A stretch of 64,000 nt of DNA from Bdellovibrio sp. ZAP7 (GTDB taxonomy: Bacteria; Bdellovibrionota; Bdellovibrionia; Bdellovibrionales; Bdellovibrionaceae). A program made the translations under genes and the position numbers. How positions within the stretch are numbered: position 1 is the stretch's first letter; each line of letters opens with the position of its first letter. Positions 35,372-42,677 of this stretch are shown here, piece by piece. Where the stretch lies: NCBI RefSeq assembly GCF_006874645.1, contig NZ_CP030082.1:2728001-2792000 (forward strand). The letters run 5' to 3'. The notes beneath the pieces are model-generated. The model did no database searches. It was not told the DNA's origin and worked only from the letters and a program-made list of their open reading frames with translations.

Positions 35372-36370
35372 TTACTGAATGTTGGATATCCAATCATACA
35401 CAGCTTGCAACTGAGTTGCACTCACTGTTGTACCATTGTCTGGCATATTTTTTGTGCCACCACCCTGGGAGCCTTTCATTCTAAAATAAAGCGACGAACT
35501 TAATGGTTGGCCTGCCTTAACAAAACCCCGGGTGATCATACTGGCTGCGGTCATATTTGAGAAATCTCCACGAGTCGAGCCCGCCCCATGGCAACTTAAA
35601 CAGGAGGAATCAATAACAGCTTTTGCTGCTGCCAATTTTGTATCCACAGTCGATCCCGTCGAGCCACTGGAGTCGGCAAAAATAGCCGGGTCAAACATCA
35701 CCTGACTCACGGAATTTGTCGTACCAATTAAACGAGACAAAGAGTTGAGTTGAGCATTATTGAGACGGTCATTAAAAAACATGTACTCATAAACCATCCC
35801 ACCCGTTGTTCCAGCAACCAAAGTCTTGGTTACAAACGAAAACTCCTGAGGGCTTCCTGTTTTTGTAATTGTCATCGTCTGCACAATCCCATTCACTAAC
35901 AATGAAAAGTCGTCAGGCTGCGCACCAGCTCGCAAGGCAATGACCATGCGTGTGCCCGTCGATGGAAGATTCACCGTGGCTTGAGCACTGTTACCGGCAG
36001 AAAAAGTACGACTGACTGTGATCTTGCCACTCGCAACAGAGACAGCCGTCTCCTCGGCATTCGCACTCCCAGAATAAGCGGTAAAGATCTTTCCGGTCAT
36101 GGTACGATCTGCAGCGAAAACATAACTAAGCTTATCAGCCCCCGTATAGGCTTTATCGACTTTGCTGGGCTGACCTTGTTGATACCAACGCACCAAAGGA
36201 CCACGAGATGGATCCGTCAGAATGGGAAGCTCCTGAGCATCCAGGTAGCTTTGTCCGCTTGCTAAAGAAGCCGATTCAAGAATCGCTTGCTGGACCGTGA
36301 AGTCACTGCAATTTTGAAACGAAAAAACCATCAGCGGGAGACCTAGAATCGGTACCCATTTCATTTTCAT
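35372..36370 (-). CDS. LamG-like lipoprotein with C-terminal cytochrome c domain
   Basis: The product has 332 residues from ATG 36370, which overlaps the previous stop (ATGA) and follows GGGAG. The signal peptide ends FSFQNC with Cys21 as probable lipidation site. Residues about 60-215 form a concanavalin/LamG-like beta sandwich (DFSLLVNGIVQTM; YEYMFFNDRLNNAQL). The C-terminal part carries one c-type heme motif, CLSCH (Cys257, Cys260, His261). KNMPDNG (about 310) supplies a likely Met axial ligand. It is the last gene of a four-gene coupled operon. It is presumably displayed on the outer membrane. Confidence 0.83.
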   Translation of the reverse strand: MKMKWVPILGLPLMVFSFQNCSDFTVQQAILESASLASGQSYLDAQELPILTDPSRGPLVRWYQQGQPSKVDKAYTGADKLSYVFAADRTMTGKIFTAYSGSANAEETAVSVASGKITVSRTFSAGNSAQATVNLPSTGTRMVIALRAGAQPDDFSLLVNGIVQTMTITKTGSPQEFSFVTKTLVAGTTGGMVYEYMFFNDRLNNAQLNSLSRLIGTTNSVSQVMFDPAIFADSSGSTGSTVDTKLAAAKAVIDSSCLSCHGAGSTRGDFSNMTAASMITRGFVKAGQPLSSSLYFRMKGSQGGGTKNMPDNGTTVSATQLQAVYDWISNIQ

Positions 36371-37050
36371 AACTGCTCCCATCCACTGGATTCACAAATC
36401 GCCAGAATCAAATATCTCCAGCGGTCAATACCAGCAATCGAAGGATTTTTTTCGTACATCATGCGATCTGAAGCCACAAGGCCTTGAATCAATCCTGGGT
36501 CCGCATCATCGCCGCGATAAAACTGACCGAACGCCAACTCAATGGAGGTTGCTGTTGGAGCCGAGCCCACGACACTGACTTTGCTGACGAAATTATTCAC
36601 GAAAGTATTATTGGACAAAACAGTCTGACAGGCCTGTGACTTAAAGGCTGCTCGCAAAGTGTTTGTGCCTGTGTTCATTGGCGCAAGAATAGTCCCGTTA
36701 CAATCATTGACACCAGTTTTGATGTCACATGGATAGCCAAATGCGGAAGTCTTGTTCTTAAACCATTGATTGGTGATATTTGTTAATGTCGTTTTTTCAG
36801 CCGCAGGGGAAGATGACGTTAGAAATATATCTTCAAACAAACTCGTCATGTAAACGCGATTCACCAGTAACGGAGATTGCGTGGAGGCTGCGGCCACGGC
36901 ATTACCCGGATGCTCAGAACCCATGCTGTAATCCATGTCTCCAGACAGCGAAGAAAGTTCGAATGGCTGAGCACAGTTTTGAAAGGCTTGTGTTAGAACC
37001 AATCCAATTGTTAAACCTGCAACTGTGAGTGTGATACGTTTATTCATCAT
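36367..37050 (-). CDS. Lipoprotein of the cytochrome/Tat operon
   Basis: About 227 residues starting at ATG 37050 (ATG 37047 also possible) after AGGTGG. The signal ends AFQNC, the same unusual lipobox-like sequence as the next gene, which suggests a common sorting feature. The mature part contains CDIKTGVNDCNG and further cysteines (SQACQTVL; AICESSGWEQL) but no heme motif. It resembles no family I can name. It overlaps the following gene by four bases and abuts the preceding one, so all four are translated together. Confidence 0.75.
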   Translation of the reverse strand: MMNKRITLTVAGLTIGLVLTQAFQNCAQPFELSSLSGDMDYSMGSEHPGNAVAAASTQSPLLVNRVYMTSLFEDIFLTSSSPAAEKTTLTNITNQWFKNKTSAFGYPCDIKTGVNDCNGTILAPMNTGTNTLRAAFKSQACQTVLSNNTFVNNFVSKVSVVGSAPTATSIELAFGQFYRGDDADPGLIQGLVASDRMMYEKNPSIAGIDRWRYLILAICESSGWEQL

Positions 37051-37056
37051 AGCCAC

Positions 37057-38781
37057 CTAGACAACCTTCGGCATACCCACCAAGGATGTGATAACCCCGG
37101 TGGACTCGTTAAAGGAAATCATGGCAGGAGCTGTGTTCTCCCATGGATTCGATTCAACCCGCATCAAGCGTGACAAAGTCGACGTCGCCGAAGCCGTTGA
37201 AGGAACACCACTTAAGTATCCGCTGATCGCGGCTCCGTAACCGTTGGTACCATTACCTGCATTCTGACGTAAATTACCGATCACATACGGCCCGTTTTTA
37301 ATGGCTCCCGAAAAAGCGCTCGTGACCATGCACGGATAACCATGCCCTGAGGACTGACCACTCATTGCTGCATTTCGCGCAAATTCTGCCGAAACCTGAA
37401 TCACGGATTCCGACCACATATTTGCACCCGTGGAAGCTCTGCGAACCGTTTGCAAGCGATCGCGCATTTCCAAAATACCAGCCAAAATTCCTGAATAGAA
37501 GTTATGAGTCAGCAATAACGCCGTATAGGCACCGGTGTTGCCGTCCATGTCTGTATGCGAGAACGCCAGGTTCCCACCATTTACGAAAAGATTATTTACA
37601 TCATCACCCGCGATGTAACTTGTGCGGATGCGAACGTTATTAAAGTTGCTCGTTCCAACTGAAACGGAAGCCGTCAGCTCTTTTGTCAGACAGTACTCTG
37701 CCAATGCCAATTGCTGATAGAAATCGTTATAGGTCAGAGCCGAAGTCATTTCACGCATATCAAAATCCGGAGCCAGCGTGAAATTTCTTTGTAAATTAAA
37801 ACCACCACTGTTTACAAAACCGAAAATACCGAATTGTCCCGCAGGACCTGCCATTGATGAAGGAGTGACAGGCGCTTCAGAGATACCCTGGATCCCAGAC
37901 ATGCGAGCGGTCCCCTCCACCGCATTTTTATAACGATTCACAGCTGCATCCCAGAAACCATCGATATCGCTGATACCTTGTTTCATTTTTACTGATGCAT
38001 TTTCAAGATTCTTGTTCAGTGTTTCCGCACCCAAACGGTTTGAACGAGCGTAGGCCTTTAAGTAAGACATCGCGTTTTCATAGGCGTTTTTATAAGCCTC
38101 TTTACCCGCCGTGGTCGTTGCAATCGCTGAGGACTGCGCAAAACCCGCCATCAACTCTCGCACATAACCTGAACCCACTTGGGTTCCCGCCTTATTATGC
38201 GAAGACGTAAAGCCGACATTGTTATTGCCCGTCATCACACCCGCAAACAAGCGTTCTGAAGAGTCCGCCAATAAACCATTCAAGCTTGGCAGTCCCGAAA
38301 CCGGAACCTGCACCAGCAAGGCATTGGTGTCATGCCCGTCAAAGGCTGAACCAAAACCACGCATCACCATCATGTTATTTAACGCATCCGAGGCATTACG
38401 ATTCCCACCCTGGCCATTTTTAATCGGCAAAGAAAAGATATGCGGGACATTCAGACCATTGTATTTAAAAGTTTTGTAGGCAAGCCCTGCGACTTTGCCA
38501 CCACTGAAATTAAAAGCCGTGGAGACATAGGGATTCGTGACAATGTTATCCCCGTCATAAATTTTAACCCACTGGTCAAAGGAGTAACGCATCGGTCCTC
38601 CATTAATCCAGATGTTCAACAAAAAGCGTGGATCTGATTCTCCCGTCAAGGCTTCAGCACGAGCTTGTTGAATAAAGCCAGCACCAATTTTCATTGCTAG
38701 CGATTCCACAATGGAAGCTGATAAAACAGTTCCACCCAAAATCATCCCCTGCTTTAAGAATTCACGACGATTTGATCTCAT
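37057..38781 (-). CDS. Tat-exported protein of DUF1501-like type
   Basis: The product has 574 residues, beginning with a twin-arginine signal SNRREFLKQG (Arg5, Arg6) and hydrophobic stretch, so it is exported folded. The mature part contains NIWINGGPMRYSFDQW, a GHDTNALL segment and SAEFARNAAMSGQSSGHGYP, quoted here in pieces. The pattern recalls DUF1501/alkaline-phosphatase-superfamily-like proteins that are paired with heme-motif proteins in planctomycetes and other bacteria; the assignment is tentative. Its start overlaps the upstream CXXCH gene by four bases (ATGA). A Tat substrate paired with cytochromes usually suggests a cofactor or redox role, which is inference. Confidence 0.7.
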   Translation of the reverse strand: MRSNRREFLKQGMILGGTVLSASIVESLAMKIGAGFIQQARAEALTGESDPRFLLNIWINGGPMRYSFDQWVKIYDGDNIVTNPYVSTAFNFSGGKVAGLAYKTFKYNGLNVPHIFSLPIKNGQGGNRNASDALNNMMVMRGFGSAFDGHDTNALLVQVPVSGLPSLNGLLADSSERLFAGVMTGNNNVGFTSSHNKAGTQVGSGYVRELMAGFAQSSAIATTTAGKEAYKNAYENAMSYLKAYARSNRLGAETLNKNLENASVKMKQGISDIDGFWDAAVNRYKNAVEGTARMSGIQGISEAPVTPSSMAGPAGQFGIFGFVNSGGFNLQRNFTLAPDFDMREMTSALTYNDFYQQLALAEYCLTKELTASVSVGTSNFNNVRIRTSYIAGDDVNNLFVNGGNLAFSHTDMDGNTGAYTALLLTHNFYSGILAGILEMRDRLQTVRRASTGANMWSESVIQVSAEFARNAAMSGQSSGHGYPCMVTSAFSGAIKNGPYVIGNLRQNAGNGTNGYGAAISGYLSGVPSTASATSTLSRLMRVESNPWENTAPAMISFNESTGVITSLVGMPKVV

Positions 38782-40202
38782 TCGCTCCCCCGAGGATTAA
38801 AGGTGGCTTTATTATAATAGTTCGAGCGTAAAATCGATTCGACTAACTTTGTTAACGACTGCGTTTGGGAAAGTTCTTTTCCCAAAGTCTCCACAAACTT
38901 GCGGTCTTCCACATCCCGTTCAGTTAAGGCTTTGTTGAGAGGTGCATTTGCTGGATCCGTTCTGTCGTACAAAGACACATCGATACCCGTGAAATAACGG
39001 AAGTATTTTTTAGCTGCGCACTGATAATATTCCGGAAGCTCGGTCAAGCGTGCGCCCATCTCTTCAACGTTCGCGACATCGCGATTGATCAAGGTTCCAT
39101 TGTAATAGGAACGAATCATCAGCTTACCCGTTGGATTTTGGCGATGATAACCGGCCACGGCCGTTGCCGACCAGGAATTTGCAACGGTTGCTCCCACAGT
39201 GAAATTACCCACCATGATAGATTTTTGCACATTGCCCTTCGCAGTTTCCGCCACCACCCAGTTGCGTGCGGTGGAAGCAAACTGATCCATCGTCGCGTGA
39301 CAAGTAATACAACTTCCAGCACGACGGAATGGAACATCAGAACCGCTGCTGATGTAAGCCTGAATATCGCTTTCACGTAATGCTGGCAGCGAAAAGCAAA
39401 GCATGTTTTCCAAAGTCGTCTTGGCCCATTTGCGCGGCATTTTTAGAGCGCCGTCAAAAACCTGTCCCTTACTGTGACCGACATTCAAAAGAAAATAAGC
39501 TTGCTGACCCAAAATACCGCCACCCAAGGCGCGGTGAAGATCGATGCCTGTTTGTCCATCTACTTGCGTTGCTAAGCCCAAATTAGGTACGGAGTAATTC
39601 GCTAGAATCAAAGCCGAAGATCCCGGCACGATTCCAGAAATAAGTCCAGTTCCGGAATAAGGAGCTGGGACCACCGACGTCGAAGAAACGTTTCCTGCCG
39701 CATCTGTTTGTGCCAATGCAAACGTTCCCGTTGTTCCACGGACGGGTGCATATTTAACGGTGCCACGAAGGACATTGGAATAAAGCAAATCCGAAAACAG
39801 CGCACGAGTCAGAGTTAAAGCTGGCGTTGTCATCTCGATAAAGTCATTGGTATTGCTGTCGAATTCGTTTTGATAACCAGATATTTGGTCCTGATTGGCT
39901 GTGGGAAACCACGTGCGGTGAAATTGATAGAAGTTATTGAGAACTCTCACGCTCTCGGTGTCATTGACTGCTAAAGCTCCGCTGCTCGCAAGCTTACCTT
40001 TATTTAAAAGGGCGATGCAGGCATCAATGGCTTTGGTCTTGCCAGCTTTAATACTTGCCATAACGGTGCTGTTGGTTGGGACAGGGAGTCCTGTGAGCTG
40101 AGCATAGCAACGGGAATAAATCGCTTTCTCTGAAAGCGCATGTGCTGAATGAGAATATACAATGACCGCAATAAGCGCCATTGACCCCAGGAATGACTTC
40201 AT
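38778..40202 (-). CDS. Exported CXXCH protein, first gene of the operon
   Basis: The product has 474 residues from ATG 40202, chosen because GGGGGA precedes it and a signal peptide (ending AHA) follows. The open frame extends to 40493 but that part is not exported-protein-like. One CXXCH motif, SCITCHATMDQ (Cys298, Cys301, His302), lies inside a Tyr/Asn-rich region. GSxVPFRRAGSCxxCH followed by MDQ resembles the DUF1588-type heme loop. The C-terminus (EYYQCAAKKYFRYFTGIDVS) fits the DUF1585/1592 style. These families accompany Tat-exported partners like the next gene. No other heme is visible. Confidence 0.75.
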   Translation of the reverse strand: MKSFLGSMALIAVIVYSHSAHALSEKAIYSRCYAQLTGLPVPTNSTVMASIKAGKTKAIDACIALLNKGKLASSGALAVNDTESVRVLNNFYQFHRTWFPTANQDQISGYQNEFDSNTNDFIEMTTPALTLTRALFSDLLYSNVLRGTVKYAPVRGTTGTFALAQTDAAGNVSSTSVVPAPYSGTGLISGIVPGSSALILANYSVPNLGLATQVDGQTGIDLHRALGGGILGQQAYFLLNVGHSKGQVFDGALKMPRKWAKTTLENMLCFSLPALRESDIQAYISSGSDVPFRRAGSCITCHATMDQFASTARNWVVAETAKGNVQKSIMVGNFTVGATVANSWSATAVAGYHRQNPTGKLMIRSYYNGTLINRDVANVEEMGARLTELPEYYQCAAKKYFRYFTGIDVSLYDRTDPANAPLNKALTERDVEDRKFVETLGKELSQTQSLTKLVESILRSNYYNKATFNPRGSE

Positions 40203-40335
40203 TTTTCCCCCATTTTTAGTTTCGGTCACTTTGAGATTTTTTGTATATATATTTGCAAGATTCTCGATCTGAGACACACAAATGATGTTAGACCAGCTGA
40301 TTAAGATTTTCCCAAATTGTGTCGATAGGTTGCGT

Positions 40336-41199
40336 ATGAAAACACTGATTGCAACTTTGATATTACTAAGCCTGTCTATCAACGCGAACGCAGCCAAGGT
40401 TACTAAAGTATCTGGCGGTAAAGCGCTTATCGATCTTGAAGGCGACACAGCTCTTGTTGGCGACCAATTTTTCGTCATCGATAGCAGCGGCAAAAAACGC
40501 GGCCTTATTCAAGTTTCAAAAGTTCAAGGCGGTCGAGCTATCGCAACGATTTCAAAAGGAAATGTAACTCCAGGTACGACACTTCAGCGTTATCAAGGAC
40601 GCATGAGTGCCGCTCCAAATGAAGTGAACTCTTCAAGCGGTGGCTCCACGACGGGTGGCGGTAAAAAAGCTTGGGGTTTGATGGCGGGCATGGTGAACAG
40701 TTCGATGAATGTGAAATCTTCAACAGCTTCCATGACGATGAGTGGCTCAAGTTTCAACCTTGTTGGTTACTACCAAACTTATCTTGATAAAAACATCAGC
40801 GTTAAAGCCTTGGCAGGTTACGAGACTTTGAATGTGACTGGCACTGCTCCATCGGGTTGGTCTGGTGGTACTTGTGCCGCTGGTTCAAGCTGTACAGCCG
40901 ATATCGGTTATTTGGGTATGAATGTTTTGATTCGTTATTCGTTCGCAAGAACTAAAACAATGGAATTCACGGCCGGTGGTGGTTTGGGTTTCCTGTTCGC
41001 GATGCAAAAATCTTCAAACGTCTTGGACACTGCTAAAATCTCTACGAACCAAACAATCGTAGGTACTTTGGGTATGGACTGGCACTTGGACAGACGCACA
41101 TATGTTCCAATCCAATTCGACTATGCAATGTTCCCGGACAACAACACTTCCAGCGCCACACAAATGATCTTGCGCGCGGGCTACGGTTGGAAGTTCTAA
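40336..41199 (+). CDS. Exported protein with C-terminal outer-membrane barrel
   Basis: The product has 287 residues from ATG 40336; the open frame upstream to 40282 is not needed. The signal peptide ends ANA. Residues 22-90 form a small beta domain (KVTKVSGGKALIDLEGD; GLIQVSKVQGGRAIATI) of a type used for surface or peptidoglycan contact. A Ser/Gly linker at about 97-110 leads to a barrel (SFNLVGYYQTYL; MEFTAGGGLGFLFAM; MILRAGYGWKF) ending in Phe. It diverges from the cytochrome/Tat operon and has its own terminator. Confidence 0.82.
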   Translation: MKTLIATLILLSLSINANAAKVTKVSGGKALIDLEGDTALVGDQFFVIDSSGKKRGLIQVSKVQGGRAIATISKGNVTPGTTLQRYQGRMSAAPNEVNSSSGGSTTGGGKKAWGLMAGMVNSSMNVKSSTASMTMSGSSFNLVGYYQTYLDKNISVKALAGYETLNVTGTAPSGWSGGTCAAGSSCTADIGYLGMNVLIRYSFARTKTMEFTAGGGLGFLFAMQKSSNVLDTAKISTNQTIVGTLGMDWHLDRRTYVPIQFDYAMFPDNNTSSATQMILRAGYGWKF

Positions 41200-41227
41200 G
41201 CCGTTCTACAACAGAATAGCTTCATCG

Positions 41228-41253
41228 AAAAACCTCGCACCAGCGAGGTTTTT
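41228..41253 (+). terminator. Intrinsic terminator after the barrel gene
   Basis: AAAAACCTCGC (41228-41238) and GCGAGGTTTTT (41243-41253) pair perfectly over an ACCA loop, with the T-run inside the right arm. It can work in both directions. Confidence 0.9.
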
Positions 41254-41407
41254 CTGTTTCTAAATCTCGAGTTCCCAGTCGTACGGAAAACTGCTGTCCG
41301 GCTTATTATCCATATCCTGCTCCCGTCCCTAGGTCATACCGGCACCCCTTCCGCGATTTGCTTCCGGTCAATGTACACGCCCATGTATTCCGTGAGAAAT
41401 TTGTCAC

Positions 41408-41965
41408 TCAACTCCAAAGTTCCTGCAGTTGCTCTAAACTGAGCCCCCGCAAACGAGTTTTCGAATAAGATCGACCTAAAGCCTCCAACTCATTTAGTTG
41501 AACGTAATCCCGAACAACCCGATAGGCCTTGTAGCCTCTGATCACTCGGGAAAACGGTCGATACCGCCACACTTTAACCCCTTCATGTTTCCGGCTGAAG
41601 GTATCGGTCAACACCTGCGCAAACTGCCCCGCCACCACTCGCAAGAAACTTTGCAACAGAATCCTTTTCCCCCGCACTAGCAAATGCACATGATCGGTCT
41701 GAACTGAAAACTGTTCGATTTTCACACCGAACTTCCGAGAATATTTTTTTAATAACGAATTCATCAGTGAAAAGTGACGAGGTTGGCGGAGTCCGTTTTT
41801 CACAGCCGTCTTGTTAACTTTAAACACGATATGCAATGGATCTTTACTTGAAAGAGGTCGCGCGCCCCGCCCTTTTGAAGACTTTCGCAAAACACCCCCA
41901 TGACAATGACGATGTTTCCAGTGAGTGTTTATTCCGGAAAATGCCTGTTGTTTTTCTCGCTTCAT
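41408..41965 (-). CDS. REP-associated tyrosine transposase (RAYT, Y1/IS200-like HUH enzyme)
   Basis: The product has 185 residues, with GGGGGAG before the ATG. The HUH motif HVHLLV (His92, His94) marks a Y1 transposase. Tyr154 in VVRDYVQLNELEA (or Tyr148 nearby) is the likely nucleophile in the helix that follows. The basic N-terminus (KREKQQ; HWKHRHCHGG) suits DNA binding. RAYTs are single-copy relatives of IS200/IS605 transposases that act on REP sequences. Four copies of a REP-like motif lie in the 450 bases upstream of this gene, matching that expectation. No terminal repeats of a complete insertion sequence are seen. Confidence 0.88.
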   Translation of the reverse strand: MKREKQQAFSGINTHWKHRHCHGGVLRKSSKGRGARPLSSKDPLHIVFKVNKTAVKNGLRQPRHFSLMNSLLKKYSRKFGVKIEQFSVQTDHVHLLVRGKRILLQSFLRVVAGQFAQVLTDTFSRKHEGVKVWRYRPFSRVIRGYKAYRVVRDYVQLNELEALGRSYSKTRLRGLSLEQLQELWS

Positions 41966-41991
41966 TGCTACTCCCCCGCTGTTGAAGCATC

Positions 41992-42006
41992 ATGACCGAT
42001 ACCCCC
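41992..42006 (+). repeat. REP-like motif, copy 1
   Basis: ATGACCGATACCCCC, the first of four copies of this 13-15-base core, lies 27 bases upstream of the RAYT start codon on the opposite strand. Confidence 0.75.
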
Positions 42007-42141
42007 AAACGCCCAAATTAGAGTGCAAAACCAAGACGAGAGTGAGTTGAACCGTAACGACTGTCAGCAATAACAAAGTCGAATATCGGATATCTGATTC
42101 AACCTAGCCGAAATTTGCTTTCGCGAAAAAGATACAGCGAT

Positions 42142-42211
42142 GATGGATGGATAGATGGATAGATGGATGGATGGATGGATGGATGGATGGATGGATAGTT
42201 AGATGGATCCA
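42142..42211. repeat. Tetranucleotide (ATGG) microsatellite
   Basis: The tract contains eight uninterrupted ATGG units at 42163-42194 within a longer imperfect GGAT/AGAT array. It lies in non-coding sequence between the RAYT gene and the next operon. The open frames it creates (Pro-Ser-Ile-His repeats) are artefacts. Confidence 0.9.
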
Positions 42212-42290
42212 CCATCGTACGGAATTTGGTTTTACAGGATTCAGAGGGGGCCAGCTCAGAGCCAGTGGGCCATGCCCCGCTCGTCTCCCC

Positions 42291-42338
42291 GGGGGTATCG
42301 GTCATTGCAGTTAATAGTAATTCATGACCGATACCCCC
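42291..42338. repeat. REP-like inverted pair (BIME-like), copies 2 and 3
   Basis: GGGGGTATCGGTCAT (42291-42305) and ATGACCGATACCCCC (42324-42338) are exact inverted copies separated by 18 bases, giving a potential 15-bp stem. This matches the arrangement of bacterial interspersed mosaic elements. Confidence 0.8.
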
Positions 42339-42364
42339 AGAACGACCTTGATTCAGTGGAGCAC

Positions 42365-42402
42365 GTGAGTAAGTGAGTGAGTTTAAGTGTGTGTGTGTGT
42401 GT
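42365..42402. repeat. GTGA and GT simple-sequence tract
   Basis: An imperfect GTGA/AGTG tract (42365-42381) is followed by eight GT units (42387-42402). It directly abuts REP-like copy 4. Confidence 0.85.
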
Positions 42403-42415
42403 TGACCGATACCCC
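42403..42415 (+). repeat. REP-like motif, copy 4
   Basis: TGACCGATACCCC matches 13 bases of the REP-like core. It follows directly on a GT-dinucleotide tract. A weaker partial match in reverse (TCGGGGGTAT) lies at 42517-42526. Confidence 0.65.
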
Positions 42416-42442
42416 GAAACCCCGAATTCCGTATGGAAATTG

Positions 42443-42477
42443 GGGATTGGGATTTGGGATTGGGATTTGGGATTGGG
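42443..42477 (+). repeat. GGGATT/GGGATTT tandem repeat with G-quadruplex pattern
   Basis: GGGATT and GGGATTT alternate, giving a 13-base period repeated about two and a half times. Six GGG runs are separated by three- or four-base loops, which satisfies the usual G-quadruplex sequence rule. The rest of the 41966-42677 gap (between repeats and up to the next start) holds no gene I can support. Confidence 0.85.
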
Positions 42478-42677
42478 AAAATATGCGGGGCTTGCTGGAG
42501 TTCGTGCGAGGAGGTGTCGGGGGTATTTTTGAAAAATGGGTGCTAGCGCTGGCTTTGAAGGAAATACCCGAAGTGTCAGGACTCTAGACATAAGTTAACC
42601 AGCTGTTTTCTTAGGGACACACTCTATTCGATCTCAGTTGGACCCCCTCTTGCATTGGCACAGGCATCTCTTTAGCG

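Noticed and set aside
40203-40493. N-terminal extension of the CXXCH protein
   Set aside because: It would place about 97 residues before a clean signal peptide; GGGGGA precedes the ATG at 40202.
42099-42305. 68-residue frame with Pro-Ser-Ile-His repeats
   Set aside because: Produced entirely by the ATGG microsatellite; low complexity and no start signal.
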